A stretch of 64,000 bases of DNA from Parafrankia sp041008525 (lineage in GTDB: Bacteria > Actinomycetota > Actinomycetes > Frankiales > Frankiaceae): NCBI RefSeq assembly GCF_041008525.1, contig NZ_JBFLUG010000032.1, positions 1-64,000 of the forward strand, read 5' to 3'. Shown in pieces: positions 9,221-18,522 of this stretch (within the stretch, counting starts at the first letter, position 1; each line of letters starts with the position of its first letter). Both the position numbers and the translations under genes were made by a program. The notes beneath the pieces are model-generated. The model made no database searches. It worked only from the letters and a program-made list of their open reading frames with translations, and was not told where the DNA came from.

Positions 9221-9753
9221 GACTACCTCCGTACGCTGGCCGGAACCCCACCAGCTCGACACCGCGAGGTAGTCACCTGACTCCCGCGGTGAGGCCTCCG
9301 CGGGGCGGACACGCACCCACCCCGCACATCATCTCCGAATGATCCGTACGCTAGCACTTATTGACGTCGACGTCAAAATTAAGCTGTCGATCAACGCCGC
9401 CCCCCACAACGACGCGCCAGCCCGGAGCAGCGGGGGCCGGCAGCCGACGGGATGGAGGCCGGCCGGGTGGCAGCCGGAGCGGGGCCGCCACGGCAGGTCG
9501 TGTGGTAATCCACGGAAAAGCTCCGGGATTCCACTCGAGGATTTCTGCTTCCGCTGGTTGTGAGGGCTCTCGGGAGGGCGTCACACGCCATCGCATTCAC
9601 GTTTCCGGCTGGCTCCCGCCTCTTCCACGCGACGCCCGTTTCTTCCGCGCGATGCCCGCGCCCACCGGTGCGATCATGGCCGTTCCGGGCGGCGGTGTCG
9701 TAGTATCCGGCCGCCCGCCGATGCGTCATCGATCGTTTTCGAGGAGCCCTGTC
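9221..9753. other. Long divergent intergenic region
   Basis: About 530 bp between the amidohydrolase and SDR starts with no supported gene. Positions 9340-9390 are AT-rich and contain the palindrome listed separately. An open frame on the plus strand reaches upstream through this region, but its first 131 codons are not protein-like and the SDR has a well-placed internal start, so I treat them as non-coding. Confidence 0.5.
9361..9376. promoter_or_regulatory. Perfect 16-bp palindrome, candidate operator
   Basis: TTGACGTCGACGTCAA is a perfect dyad in an AT-rich patch between two divergent genes. The length and symmetry suit a dimeric repressor such as TetR or GntR type. TTGACG could also serve as a -35 hexamer in either direction. 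It lies about 140 bp before the amidohydrolase start and about 380 bp before the SDR start. Confidence 0.5.
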
Positions 9754-10512
9754 ATGCAGCTCGATCACACCGCGGCAATCGTCACCGGAGCTGCCTCCGG
9801 GCTGGGTGCCGCCACGGCCGCGGCACTCGCCGGGCGTGGTGTCACCGTGTACGGACTGGACCTCGACAAGGCGGTCGCGGGCGCCAACCCCGCCGACGGC
9901 GTCCACCTGATCCCGACCGACGTCACGGACGAGGCGCAGGTCAGCGCAGCGATCGAGCGCATCACGGGCGAGGGCCGCCCGCTACGGCTCGCGGTGAACT
10001 GCGCGGGCATCGCCCCGTCGGCGCGCATCCTGTCCCGCCGCGGTCCGCATGACCTGGACCTGTTCCGGACCGTGCTGATGGTCAACCTGCTGGGCACGTT
10101 CAACGTGCTGCGGCTGGCCGCCGAGGCCATGAGCCAGCTCGACGCCGACGAGCACGGCCAGCGGGGGCTGGTGGTGAACACGGCGTCCATCGCCGCCTTC
10201 GAGGCGCAGATCGGCCAGATCGCGTATGCCGCCTCGAAGGCCGGGGTGGCGGGAATGACCATAACCGCGGCCCGGGATCTCGCCCAGTTCGGAATCCGGG
10301 TCATGACCATTGCGCCGGGCATTGTCGACACACCGATGATGGCCGGTTTCTCGGACGAGGTGCGGGCTGGGCTCGCCGAGACCGTGACCTTCCCGCGCCG
10401 GCTGGCCGAGCCCACCGAATACGCCCGGCTGGTTCTCATGATCGCCGATCACGACTATCTGAACGGCGAGACCATCCGCATGGACGGCGCGCTGCGGATG
10501 ACCGCCCGCTGA
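9754..10512 (+). CDS. SDR-family dehydrogenase, 3-hydroxyacyl-CoA dehydrogenase type-2-like
   Basis: A 252-residue classical SDR with TGAASGLG at the N-terminus, VNCAG, NTASIAAFEAQ and the catalytic YAASK. The IAPGIVDTPMM segment and overall spacing resemble the 17-beta-HSD10/3-hydroxyacyl-CoA dehydrogenase group, which oxidises 3-hydroxyacyl-CoA in beta-oxidation-like routes. Start ATG 9754 is preceded by GAGGAG with about 7 nt spacing. Its divergent partner is an amidohydrolase. The substrate is inferred only at family level. Confidence 0.87.
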   Translation: MQLDHTAAIVTGAASGLGAATAAALAGRGVTVYGLDLDKAVAGANPADGVHLIPTDVTDEAQVSAAIERITGEGRPLRLAVNCAGIAPSARILSRRGPHDLDLFRTVLMVNLLGTFNVLRLAAEAMSQLDADEHGQRGLVVNTASIAAFEAQIGQIAYAASKAGVAGMTITAARDLAQFGIRVMTIAPGIVDTPMMAGFSDEVRAGLAETVTFPRRLAEPTEYARLVLMIADHDYLNGETIRMDGALRMTAR

Positions 10513-10652
10513 CCCACGCGGGTCGCCAGCGCGCCCCAAGCGGGCCGGGCGCGCGGCGCAGGCGCGGAGCGTGCCGTCGCAAGGAAAGCCCAAGCTGCCC
10601 GCCACACGCTGATCTCCGTCCTGTTCGACACCGATCGCCAGACGGAGGCGTC

Positions 10653-12161
10653 ATGTCCACCCTCGTGCCCGATTCCTCGTCCCACGACCTGCCCCTCGCT
10701 CCGCGCCCCCTCGCCCAGGCGGCATCGCCCTCAGCCTCGGTCGCGGCCTCGGCTCCGTCGGCTCCCTCGGCGGCCGCGCTGGAGGCGGCGCTGGCGGACC
10801 TCGCTGGCCGCGTCCGCGGCGAGGTGCTGCTGCCCGGTACCCCCGGCTACGGCCAGGCCGCGACCCCGTGGAACGTGGCGGTCCCCTCCGCGCCGGTGGC
10901 GGTCGTCGTCGCGGCGGCCACGGCCGATGTGGTGAGCGCCGTGCGCTTCGCCGACTCCCACGATCTTGCCCTCGAGGTGCGTGCGACCGGCCACGGCGCG
11001 CTCGCGCACGATCGACGCAGCCTGCTCGTGCACACCGGGCGCCTGCAGGAACTCGTGATCAATCCGGTGACGCGGCGAGCCCGGGTCGGCGCCGGGGTGC
11101 GCTGGCAGCAGGTCCTGGACGCCGCCGCGGCGCACGGGTTCGGGGCACTGGCCGGTTCGGCGCCGCATGTCGGCGTCGTCGGCTACCTGACCGGCGGCGG
11201 GCTGTCGCCGGTGGCACGCACGTACGGCTTCGGCAGCGATCTGGTGACCGCCTTCGAGGTCGTCACCGGTGACGGCGAGCTGCGCCGGGCCACCGCGACG
11301 GAGAACACCTCGCTGTTCTGGGCGCTGCGCGGTGGGAAGGGCGCGCTGGGCATCGTCACCGCGGTCGAGTTCGAGCTGCTGGACGTCGCCGAGATCTACG
11401 GTGGCTGCCTCTACTTCGACGGTGCCGACGCGGAGCGGGTGATCTCGGCGTGGCGGGTGTGGTCGGCGTCGCTGCCCGAGCAGGCGACGACCTCGCTGGC
11501 GGTGCTGCGGCTGCCGGCGATGCCGGCGGTGCCGCCGCCACTGGCCGGGCGGTGCACCGTCGCGGTCCGGTTCGCCTGGGTTGGTGACCCGGCCGACGGC
11601 GAGCGGGTGGCCGGGCCGATCAACACGCTGGCGTCACCGATCCTCGGCGGGCTGGGGGTGCTTCCGTTCAACGCCCTGGGCATGATCCACGCGGACCCGG
11701 TGGACCCGATGCCCGTCCACGAACGTTCGGTGCTGCTGCGGGAGCTGCCGCAGGACGCGGTCGACACGCTGCTCGCGCTGGCCGGTCCGCAGGCCGACTG
11801 CCCGCAGGTGATCGTCGAGCTGCGGCTGCTCGGTGGTGCGCTGGCCCGCGCCCCGCGTGAGCCGAGCGCCATCTGCCACCGGGACGCCGCCTACGCGGCA
11901 CTGACCATCGGCATCGCCGCCCCGCCGGTCGTCGCGGCGACGACGGGGCACGCGGCGGCGGTGATGGCGGCGCTCGACCCGTGGTCCGGCGGAATCTCGA
12001 CGCCGAACCTCGGCGCGAGCACCGACCCGGCGATCGTGGCGCTCAAGTACGACGCCGCGACCCTCGCCCGACTGGCGACTCTCACCGCGAGTTACGACCC
12101 GAACGCCCGCATGGTGGCCGCCGACCCGGTGCGCGCCGCAGCCGGTCTGGTCCAGTCCTGA
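10653..12161 (+). CDS. FAD-linked oxidase (berberine-bridge-enzyme-like)
   Basis: A 502-residue flavoprotein of the PCMH/BBE type. The FAD-binding domain covers about 60-240, with RATGHGALAH supplying the His expected for covalent flavin attachment and GYLTGGGLSPVARTYG the second loop. The Cys found in bicovalent members is replaced in the APHVGVVGYLTGG region, so at most a single covalent link is expected. The first 40 residues are a Ser/Ala/Pro-rich tail with no clear export signal. The AfsR-like regulator starts 45 nt downstream on the same strand, suggesting co-transcription. Substrate unknown. Confidence 0.85.
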   Translation: MSTLVPDSSSHDLPLAPRPLAQAASPSASVAASAPSAPSAAALEAALADLAGRVRGEVLLPGTPGYGQAATPWNVAVPSAPVAVVVAAATADVVSAVRFADSHDLALEVRATGHGALAHDRRSLLVHTGRLQELVINPVTRRARVGAGVRWQQVLDAAAAHGFGALAGSAPHVGVVGYLTGGGLSPVARTYGFGSDLVTAFEVVTGDGELRRATATENTSLFWALRGGKGALGIVTAVEFELLDVAEIYGGCLYFDGADAERVISAWRVWSASLPEQATTSLAVLRLPAMPAVPPPLAGRCTVAVRFAWVGDPADGERVAGPINTLASPILGGLGVLPFNALGMIHADPVDPMPVHERSVLLRELPQDAVDTLLALAGPQADCPQVIVELRLLGGALARAPREPSAICHRDAAYAALTIGIAAPPVVAATTGHAAAVMAALDPWSGGISTPNLGASTDPAIVALKYDAATLARLATLTASYDPNARMVAADPVRAAAGLVQS

Positions 12162-12206
12162 CGTCGACGGCGGCTCGGGCAGCCCCCCAGACCAGGTGAC
12201 GGCATC

Positions 12207-15200
12207 ATGAGGTGCGTGCCGTTCTACCACCTGTTCGGGCCGATCGAGGTCACCCGGGAGGGTGGGCCGGTCCAGTTCGGGGGTCCCAAGCAGCGGGCGG
12301 TCCTCGCCGCCCTGCTGCTGAACGCCGGCCGGGTCGTCTCCGTGGACCGCCTGGCCGACGCGGTCTGGGGAGACGAACATCCCCCGAGCATGCTGTCCAG
12401 CCTGCAGGCGCACATCTCCAACCTGCGGCGCCTGCTCCGGGACGGCGATCGGGCCACCTCGCCGATCGTGCGGCGTACCCCCGGCTACCTGGCGGACATC
12501 AGCCTCGAGGACCTCGACCTGCGGCTGTTCGAACGAGCCTGCGACGAGACCCAGGCCGCCGCGGACGCCGGCGACTGGCCGGGCACGCTGGCCGCCGCCG
12601 ACCGCGCGGCGGCGCTGCGCCGGGGCCCGCTGCTCGCCGAGTTCAGTGACGAGCCGTGGGTGCGGGGCGCCGCGGCGGCGGCGGCCGAGCGGTGGGCGCA
12701 GTGCGAGCAGAACGCGGTCATCGGTCTGCTCGGCCTGAGCCGGGTCACCACCGCGGTGCTGCGCTCCCGCCAGCTGCTGGCCGACACCCCCCTCGCGGAG
12801 GGTGCCTGCCGGCTGCACATGATCTCGCTGTACCGGGCGGGACGCCCCGCCGAGGCGCTTGAGGTGTTCCGCGAACACGCCCGCCGCCTGGACGAGGAGC
12901 TGGGCCTGGAGGTCAACCCGGCCCTGCGCGACCTGCAGGGCGCCGTCCTTCGCCAGGATGCCGGCCTTGATTCCTGGCCCGGTCGGGCCAGCACCCCGGA
13001 CCCCGCCGGCGCCTTCGGCGAAGTCGGAACCGCCCGCGCCGCGGGTGCCGCGGGCACCACGGATGAGGCTGCCACCGTGACACCCGGCGCCCCGGCCGAC
13101 GGCCCGGTGACGACAGGCAACGGCGGGTTCCCGGCACCGGCACCGGCCGGGTCCGGCGGCCAGCGCGGTGACCTGGTCGGCCGCGTCCACGAGATCGCCG
13201 TCCTGGAGTCCGTTCTGGCCGAGGCGCTCACCGGCGACGGCCGCTGGGTGGTCCTGACCGGCCCGGCGGGGATAGGCAAGAGCCGGCTGGCGCAGGAGGC
13301 CGCCGTCCTCTGGGCGCGGTCGGGCGGAGCGGTCGCGCGGACCGGATGCCCCGACGACGAGGCGGTCCCGCCGTGGTGGCCGGTCCGCCAGCTGCTGCGC
13401 GATCTCGGCCTGGACCCGGACGCCGTTCTGACCCCGCCGACCGGCCTGGACGCCGACGCTGCCAGGTTCGGTGTCTACGACCGGGTGCTGACCGCGCTGT
13501 CCGCCGCGGCCCGGCACCGCCCGCTGCTGCTGGTCGCCGAGGACGTCCACTGGGCTGACCAGGCGTCGCTGCGGCTGCTCACCCATCTCGCGGCCGCCGG
13601 TCCGCACCCCGGGCTGGCCGTGGTCGCCACCGCGCGGGACGTCAGTGGTCGGCCCGCGCTGGACCGGCTGCTCGCCGCCACCGCCCGCGGGCACGGGTCG
13701 CGGCGCCTCGCCGTCCCCCCGCTGAGCGAGGGGGAGGTGGAGGAGCTGGTCCGCCGGGTCAGCGGGCAGGACATCAGCGCGGCCGCGGCCGCGGAGCTTG
13801 CGGAGCGGACCGGCGGGAACCCGTTCTTCGTCTGCGAGTACGCCCGGCTTCCCGAGCAGGAACGCGCCGGCGGGGAGGTTCCGGTCGCGGTGCGCTCGGT
13901 GCTCGGCCAGCGGCTCGCCGGCCTCGACCCGGCGGTGCTGCAGGTCCTGCGCGCCGCCGCGCTGATCGGTGACACGCTGGACATCGGCCTGCTCCGGGCG
14001 GTGACCCGGCTCGACCATGACGCGCTCGCCGACATGCTGGACGAGGCCTCCGACGAACATGTGATCGTCCAGGCCGCCGGCACCGGCCGGTACATGTTCG
14101 CGCACGCGCTGCTGCGCGACGAGGTGGTCGCCGGGATCTCCAGCCTGCGCCGCCAGCGCCTGCACCTGCGCATCGCCGAGGCGCTGGCCTCGGGGGACGG
14201 CGGCGAGACCCAGGCCAGGCGGGCCGCGCATCTGGTAGCCGCCTGGCCGTTGGCCGAGGCCACCGACGTCCTCGAGGCCTGCCGGGCGGCCGCACTCGAC
14301 GCCGAGCGGCGCTGGCAGTCGGAGGCGGCGGCGCACTGGTGGGGGCAGGCGCTGGCGGTTCTCGACCAGAGCCACCGCGACCTGGACGTCGACCGCGACG
14401 AGCTGCTGGTGGCCCGGGTGAGCGCGCTGGCGCGCGACGGCCGGGGCCAGACCCTGCTCGACGTGGTCGACGCGGGCCTGCTGGATGCGGTGCGCCGCGG
14501 GCGGCTCGACTCCGCCGGCCGTCTCGCCGCCGCGCTGCTGCGGACCACCGGCTGCTGGCCCTGGCCGGCCCACGGCCACGACTCGGCTCCGCTGCTGGCC
14601 CGTCTGGCCGGTCTGGAGACCCTGGTCGCCGCCGACCCGGCGGCGCACGTGCGGATCCTGGCCGCGCTCGCGGTCGGCAGCACCTACGACCCGGACGGCA
14701 CCGTCCCCGACCGGCTCAGCCGCCGCGCGATCGAGCTGGCCGAACGGCTCGGCGACGACGAATGCCTGGCGGACGCCCTGCTCGGCCGGGCTCTCACCTT
14801 CTCCGGGATCGCCCAGCGGGCCACCGAATCGATCGAGCTCCTCGCCCGGCTGGCGGACGTCCCGCATGCCGCCGCGCAGATCGACGGCGTGATCACACAC
14901 GGTCTGCTCCACCTGGCGAAGTCCGCTCTGGGTGACCCGGCGGCCGCCGAGCACGCGCGTCTCGGCGCGCTCGGCAGCGACCTGCTCCGGCTGCCGGCCA
15001 GCCGGGTGCAGTTCCGCTGGGCGCAGGGCTCGCTGGCGCTGTGGCAGGACGACGATCTGGAAGGCGCCGAGCGGATCTACGACCAGGCCTTCGCGCTGCA
15101 CCGCGAGACCGAGCTGTACCAGAGCGGCGTCTACGATTTCGCCCGGCTGACGCTGCGCTGGGAGCAGGGCCGACTGCACGAGCCGGACGACAAGGCGCCC

Positions 15201-15710
15201 CATGCGGTCAGCGCGCCGTGGGTGGTGGCGGTGCTCGCCGCCGCGAGGAACGACGCGGATGCCGACGAGCTGATCGCCGCGGCGGTCAGGCAGGTCGAAC
15301 CGGTGGTCTGGACCACCCATGCGGCCCTGACGATGCTGGCCCACGCGGTCGCCGACCGGGGCCTGCGGGAGCACGTCGAGTCGCTGACCGCGCGGCTGGC
15401 ACCGATCGCGGGCAGCATCGCCAACCTGGGCCAGTGCGGAACAGCCGGTCCGGTCGCGCTGGGCCTGGCCCGGCTCGCAGCGCTGGATGGCGACCTCCCA
15501 GCCGCCCAGGCGCACCTGCGGACAGCGGCGGAGGTCGCTGCCCGCTCGCACGGCATCGGTGCGCTCCTGCGCACCCGGCTGGTCGCCGCCCAGCTCGCCA
15601 GGCAGAGCGGCGATCCCGTCGACCCGGCCGAACTGCGCGACATCGCCAGACGGGCCGCCCACCGGGGCATGGCCGGCGTCGCCCGCGCGGCGGACGAGCT
15701 GCTCCGCTGA
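12207..15710 (+). CDS. AfsR/SARP-type regulator with AAA ATPase and TPR-like region
   Basis: A 1167-residue multidomain regulator. An OmpR-type winged helix covers about 5-95, a bacterial transcriptional activation domain (BTAD) about 100-250, then a Gly/Pro/Ala-rich linker. An ATPase domain has Walker A GPAGIGKS near 351-358 and Walker B LLLVAEDVHWAD near 441-452. A long helical TPR-like C-terminus follows. This is the architecture of large SARP activators of specialised metabolism; no C-terminal LuxR helix-turn-helix is seen. It follows the FAD-linked oxidase closely. The target genes are not evident. Confidence 0.88.
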   Translation: MRCVPFYHLFGPIEVTREGGPVQFGGPKQRAVLAALLLNAGRVVSVDRLADAVWGDEHPPSMLSSLQAHISNLRRLLRDGDRATSPIVRRTPGYLADISLEDLDLRLFERACDETQAAADAGDWPGTLAAADRAAALRRGPLLAEFSDEPWVRGAAAAAAERWAQCEQNAVIGLLGLSRVTTAVLRSRQLLADTPLAEGACRLHMISLYRAGRPAEALEVFREHARRLDEELGLEVNPALRDLQGAVLRQDAGLDSWPGRASTPDPAGAFGEVGTARAAGAAGTTDEAATVTPGAPADGPVTTGNGGFPAPAPAGSGGQRGDLVGRVHEIAVLESVLAEALTGDGRWVVLTGPAGIGKSRLAQEAAVLWARSGGAVARTGCPDDEAVPPWWPVRQLLRDLGLDPDAVLTPPTGLDADAARFGVYDRVLTALSAAARHRPLLLVAEDVHWADQASLRLLTHLAAAGPHPGLAVVATARDVSGRPALDRLLAATARGHGSRRLAVPPLSEGEVEELVRRVSGQDISAAAAAELAERTGGNPFFVCEYARLPEQERAGGEVPVAVRSVLGQRLAGLDPAVLQVLRAAALIGDTLDIGLLRAVTRLDHDALADMLDEASDEHVIVQAAGTGRYMFAHALLRDEVVAGISSLRRQRLHLRIAEALASGDGGETQARRAAHLVAAWPLAEATDVLEACRAAALDAERRWQSEAAAHWWGQALAVLDQSHRDLDVDRDELLVARVSALARDGRGQTLLDVVDAGLLDAVRRGRLDSAGRLAAALLRTTGCWPWPAHGHDSAPLLARLAGLETLVAADPAAHVRILAALAVGSTYDPDGTVPDRLSRRAIELAERLGDDECLADALLGRALTFSGIAQRATESIELLARLADVPHAAAQIDGVITHGLLHLAKSALGDPAAAEHARLGALGSDLLRLPASRVQFRWAQGSLALWQDDDLEGAERIYDQAFALHRETELYQSGVYDFARLTLRWEQGRLHEPDDKAPHAVSAPWVVAVLAAARNDADADELIAAAVRQVEPVVWTTHAALTMLAHAVADRGLREHVESLTARLAPIAGSIANLGQCGTAGPVALGLARLAALDGDLPAAQAHLRTAAEVAARSHGIGALLRTRLVAAQLARQSGDPVDPAELRDIARRAAHRGMAGVARAADELLR

Positions 15711-15744
15711 GCCGCACGGGCCGGGCGGTCCGGACAGGCCCGAC

Positions 15745-15807
15745 GGCCAGACAGCCCGGCGGCCAGATGGCCAGATGGCCAGATGGCCAGACAGGCCAGA
15801 CAGACCG
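15745..15807. repeat. Short tandem repeat (8-bp unit GGCCAGAT)
   Basis: GGCCAGAT occurs three times in perfect tandem at 15761-15784. It is flanked by variants GGCCAGAC and AGGCCAGAC. The repeat lies between the AfsR-like stop and the convergent ferredoxin stop. Confidence 0.8.
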
Positions 15808-15846
15808 GAGGCCCGCCGGACCGACGTCCCGTCGCGCGGCCGGGGC

Positions 15847-16188
15847 CTACTTCTTGAAGTTGGCGATGAACTCCGTGTCAGCGTTGATCTTTCCGGTTTT
15901 CGACGCGCCGCCCGGCTCCTCGCCCAGCGGCTCGTCCCGCCCGGGGAGGACCTCCGTGAAGAAGAGCTCCTCGTTCTTGATGAACTCCTTCTCCGCCGCG
16001 GGCACCATCTCGTCGAGCATCGCCGCTCCGACCGGACACGCCACCGCGCATGCCCCGCACTCGGTGCACTCGTCGGGGTTGATGTACATCTTGCGCCCGC
16101 CGGTGTAAATGCAGTCGGCGGGGCAGCCGCCGCTGAGGCAGCCGCCGTCCTTCACGTCGATGCACGCGGAGGTGATCACGAATGGCAT
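15847..16188 (-). CDS. fdxA: 7Fe/8Fe ferredoxin (FdxA-like) with C-terminal extension
   Basis: A 113-residue ferredoxin. The first cluster region has Cys9, Cys17, Cys22 and Cys26 (ACIDVKDGGCLSGGCPADC); the second has Cys41, Cys44, Cys47 and Cys51 followed by Pro (CTECGACAVACP). Spacing matches the FdxA family except for one extra residue between Cys17 and Cys22. The protein also carries about 30 extra residues (roughly 70-100) before the usual KINADTEF ending. ATG 16188 is chosen because it gives the canonical MPFVITSAC start. Role: electron transfer; the partner is unknown, although a P450 and other redox enzymes lie elsewhere in the window. Confidence 0.85.
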   Translation of the reverse strand: MPFVITSACIDVKDGGCLSGGCPADCIYTGGRKMYINPDECTECGACAVACPVGAAMLDEMVPAAEKEFIKNEELFFTEVLPGRDEPLGEEPGGASKTGKINADTEFIANFKK

Positions 16189-16572
16189 GGCAGAATCGTC
16201 TCCAATCAGCCGAAAACTGCTCCGGCTCGCCGGCCACGGCGGATCCGTGACCGGCGGCCGGCGCACTTCAGCCGCGCGCCGACCAAAATGGGATCGAGCT
16301 CCGGCGAACCCGCATAGATTATTGGCGGGCGTTTGTCACGCCGACGCTTCCGGCGGTAAACGCGAGGTAACGAAGAAAAGCGGGCCTCATGTCCAGATGA
16401 ATTCCGCGGACCGGTCTTCAGGATAATTCTTTGGAACTCTTACCGGAAAATTTTTTCCTGCCGGTACCGGCGGCGGCGGGGCGGCCGGGCTCCACCCGGG
16501 ACCATCCGCCCGGCCGCAGCTTCCCGGCCGGCCCTTTCCGGTTCCGCCGGGCCGTCCCGCGCTCCGGTGGCG
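16189..16572. other. AT-richer intergenic region
   Basis: No gene is supported. The stretch 16300-16460 is clearly richer in A and T than its surroundings, as expected for the ferredoxin promoter. Around 16440-16480 short inverted GGTACC/CCGG-type elements flank a run of T. These could form the end of the bluB transcript. Confidence 0.4.
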
Positions 16573-17322
16573 CTACCAGCGCTCGTGGTGGACGGCGGCG
16601 TCCAGCGGCCGCCGGGCCGCCCAGCCGTGGCGTTCCAGATCCGGTGTGATCTCCAGGTGGCTCACCGGGCCGAGGCACAGCCAGGCGACCGGACGCACAC
16701 TGTCGGGTATCCCGAGCAGACCCCGGACGAACTCCTCGCGGTAGAAGGACACCCAACCGACGCCGAGATCCTCGGCGGTGGCGGCCAACCACAGGTTCTC
16801 GATGGCCAGGCACACCGAGTAGAGGCCGGCGTCCGCGATCGTGTTCCGACCGAGGACGGCCGGGGCCCCGCGCGCCGGGTCGTAGGTGACCACGAGGGAG
16901 AGAGTGGACTCGAGTATTCCGTCAATTTTTATGCCGGCGAACCGCGCCGCCCGCTCACCGGTGAGCGTGTCGGCGAAGATCTCCCGCTCGCGGCTGACGT
17001 GCGCGTGCATGGCCGTCTTCGTCTCCCGGCCTTTGACCAGGACGAAGTCCCACGGCTGCGTCAGCCCGACGCTGGGCGCGGCGTGCGCCGCGGCCAGCAC
17101 CCGGCGCAGGGTGCCCGCCGCGATCGGCTCGCCGGTGAACTGCCCGCGGACGTCCCGCCGCCGCCCGACGACCTCGTAAAGGCCGGCGGCAGCGGACGGG
17201 ACATGCGGCACGTCCGGAAAAGACCGGGCGCTCGGAAACAGCGGGACGGGCAGATCAGGAACGGGCAGATCAGGAACGGACGAATCAGCGGCTGGAACGG
17301 ACGGGTCGGGCAGTGAGGTCAC
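16573..17322 (-). CDS. bluB: 5,6-dimethylbenzimidazole synthase (BluB-like nitroreductase fold)
   Basis: A 249-residue flavoprotein. The core matches BluB: YEVVGRRRDVRGQF, APSVGLTQPWDFVLV, VGWVSFY and CLGPVSHLE. BluB cleaves reduced FMN with oxygen to make the lower ligand of vitamin B12. The first 35 residues include a repeated PVPDLPVPDLPVP segment produced by a short DNA repeat (about 17245-17280), so the true start may be further in. No other cobalamin gene and no B12 riboswitch is visible nearby. It is followed at its 5' side by a thiolase on the same strand. Confidence 0.85.
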   Translation of the reverse strand: MTSLPDPSVPAADSSVPDLPVPDLPVPLFPSARSFPDVPHVPSAAAGLYEVVGRRRDVRGQFTGEPIAAGTLRRVLAAAHAAPSVGLTQPWDFVLVKGRETKTAMHAHVSREREIFADTLTGERAARFAGIKIDGILESTLSLVVTYDPARGAPAVLGRNTIADAGLYSVCLAIENLWLAATAEDLGVGWVSFYREEFVRGLLGIPDSVRPVAWLCLGPVSHLEITPDLERHGWAARRPLDAAVHHERW

Positions 17323-17373
17323 AGGGTTCAGCTCCGCTCCGGCGAATCGGGTCAGGGATCCGCGGGGCGGGGG

Positions 17374-18522
17374 TCACTCAGCGACGAGCTCGACGATCGC
17401 CGCGTTCGCGGTGCCACCGCCCTCGCACATGGTCTGCAGGCCGTAGCGAATGCCATTGTCGCGCATGTGGTGGGCGAGCCGGGTCATCAGAATCGTGCCG
17501 GAGGCGCCGAGCGGGTGCCCGACCGCGATCGCACCGCCGAGGGGGTTGACCACCTTGATGTCCGCGCCCAGCTCGGCAAGCCAGGCCAGGGTGACCGAGG
17601 AGAACGCCTCGTTGACCTCGAAGGCACCGATGTCGCCGATGGACAGGCCGGCACGGGCGAGCACCTTCTGCGTCGCCGGAATGGGCCCGGTGAGCATCAG
17701 CACCGGGTCCGAGCCGACGACGGCGGCGCTGTGGTAGCGCACGATCGGGCGCAGGCCCAGCTCACGGGCCCGTTCGGGGGTGGTGACCAGCACCGCGGAG
17801 GCACCGTCGGAGATCTGGGAGGAGTTGCCGGCGTGGATCAGGCCGTTCTCCTTCGCGACCGGCTTGAGCCCGGCGAGCTTCTCCGGTGTGGTGCCCCGGC
17901 GCAGGCCCTCGTCGACGGTGAACGGCCCGGACTCGGTCGGCACCGCGAACGTCTGCTGTTCGAAGGCCCCGCTGTCGATCGCCGCCGCGGCCCGCTCGTG
18001 GCTGAGCGAGGCGTACTCGTCCAGCTGCCGGCGGGTGAAGCCCCAGCGCTCGGCGATCAGCTCCGCGCCGACGATCTGGTTGAACTCGAAGCCGTCGTAG
18101 CGGGCCTTGGCCGCCGGTCCGTACGGCTCACCTGACTGACGGGTCGCGCCGAGCGGCACCCGGCTCATCGACTCGACCCCACCGGCCACGACCAGATCCT
18201 GCGCACCGGCCATGACCGCGAACACTGCCTGGTCGAGCGCCTGCTGGCTGGAGCCGCAGGCCCGGTTCACCGTGACCGCCGGCACGGACTCGGGCCATCC
18301 GGCGGCGAGCACCGCGTACCGGCCGACGTTGCTGGACTGGTCACCGACCTGGCCGACACACCCCCACTGGACGTCGTCGACGAGCACGGGGTCGATCCCG
18401 GTCCGACTGATCAGCTCGTTGAGCGCCATCGCGGCGAGGTCCACCGGGTGCACACCCGCCAGGGACCCGTTGCGCTTGCCGATCGGCGTGCGCACCGCCT
18501 CCACGATCACTGCTTCCCGCAC
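17374..18522 (-). CDS. Acetyl-CoA acetyltransferase / 3-ketoacyl-CoA thiolase
   Basis: A 382-residue thiolase. The nucleophile Cys89 is in VNRACGSSQQA. NEAFSSVTLAWL and NPLGGAIAVGHPLGASG give the catalytic His region, and CEGGGTANAAIVE gives the second Cys. It catalyses the reversible Claisen condensation or cleavage of acyl-CoA. Length is typical. The GTG start has AGGG about 7 nt upstream. It lies downstream of an acyl-CoA dehydrogenase on the same strand, consistent with a beta-oxidation unit. Confidence 0.92.
   Translation of the reverse strand: MREAVIVEAVRTPIGKRNGSLAGVHPVDLAAMALNELISRTGIDPVLVDDVQWGCVGQVGDQSSNVGRYAVLAAGWPESVPAVTVNRACGSSQQALDQAVFAVMAGAQDLVVAGGVESMSRVPLGATRQSGEPYGPAAKARYDGFEFNQIVGAELIAERWGFTRRQLDEYASLSHERAAAAIDSGAFEQQTFAVPTESGPFTVDEGLRRGTTPEKLAGLKPVAKENGLIHAGNSSQISDGASAVLVTTPERARELGLRPIVRYHSAAVVGSDPVLMLTGPIPATQKVLARAGLSIGDIGAFEVNEAFSSVTLAWLAELGADIKVVNPLGGAIAVGHPLGASGTILMTRLAHHMRDNGIRYGLQTMCEGGGTANAAIVELVAE

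Noticed and set aside
11634..15662. Open minus-strand frame of more than 1300 codons opposite the AfsR-like gene
   Set aside because: Composition is Arg/Gly/Gln-rich and without domains, while the plus strand encodes recognisable winged-helix, BTAD and ATPase domains.
16189..17373. Cobalamin riboswitch near bluB
   Set aside because: No B12-box-like sequence was seen upstream of the bluB start; only 51 bp separate it from the thiolase gene.
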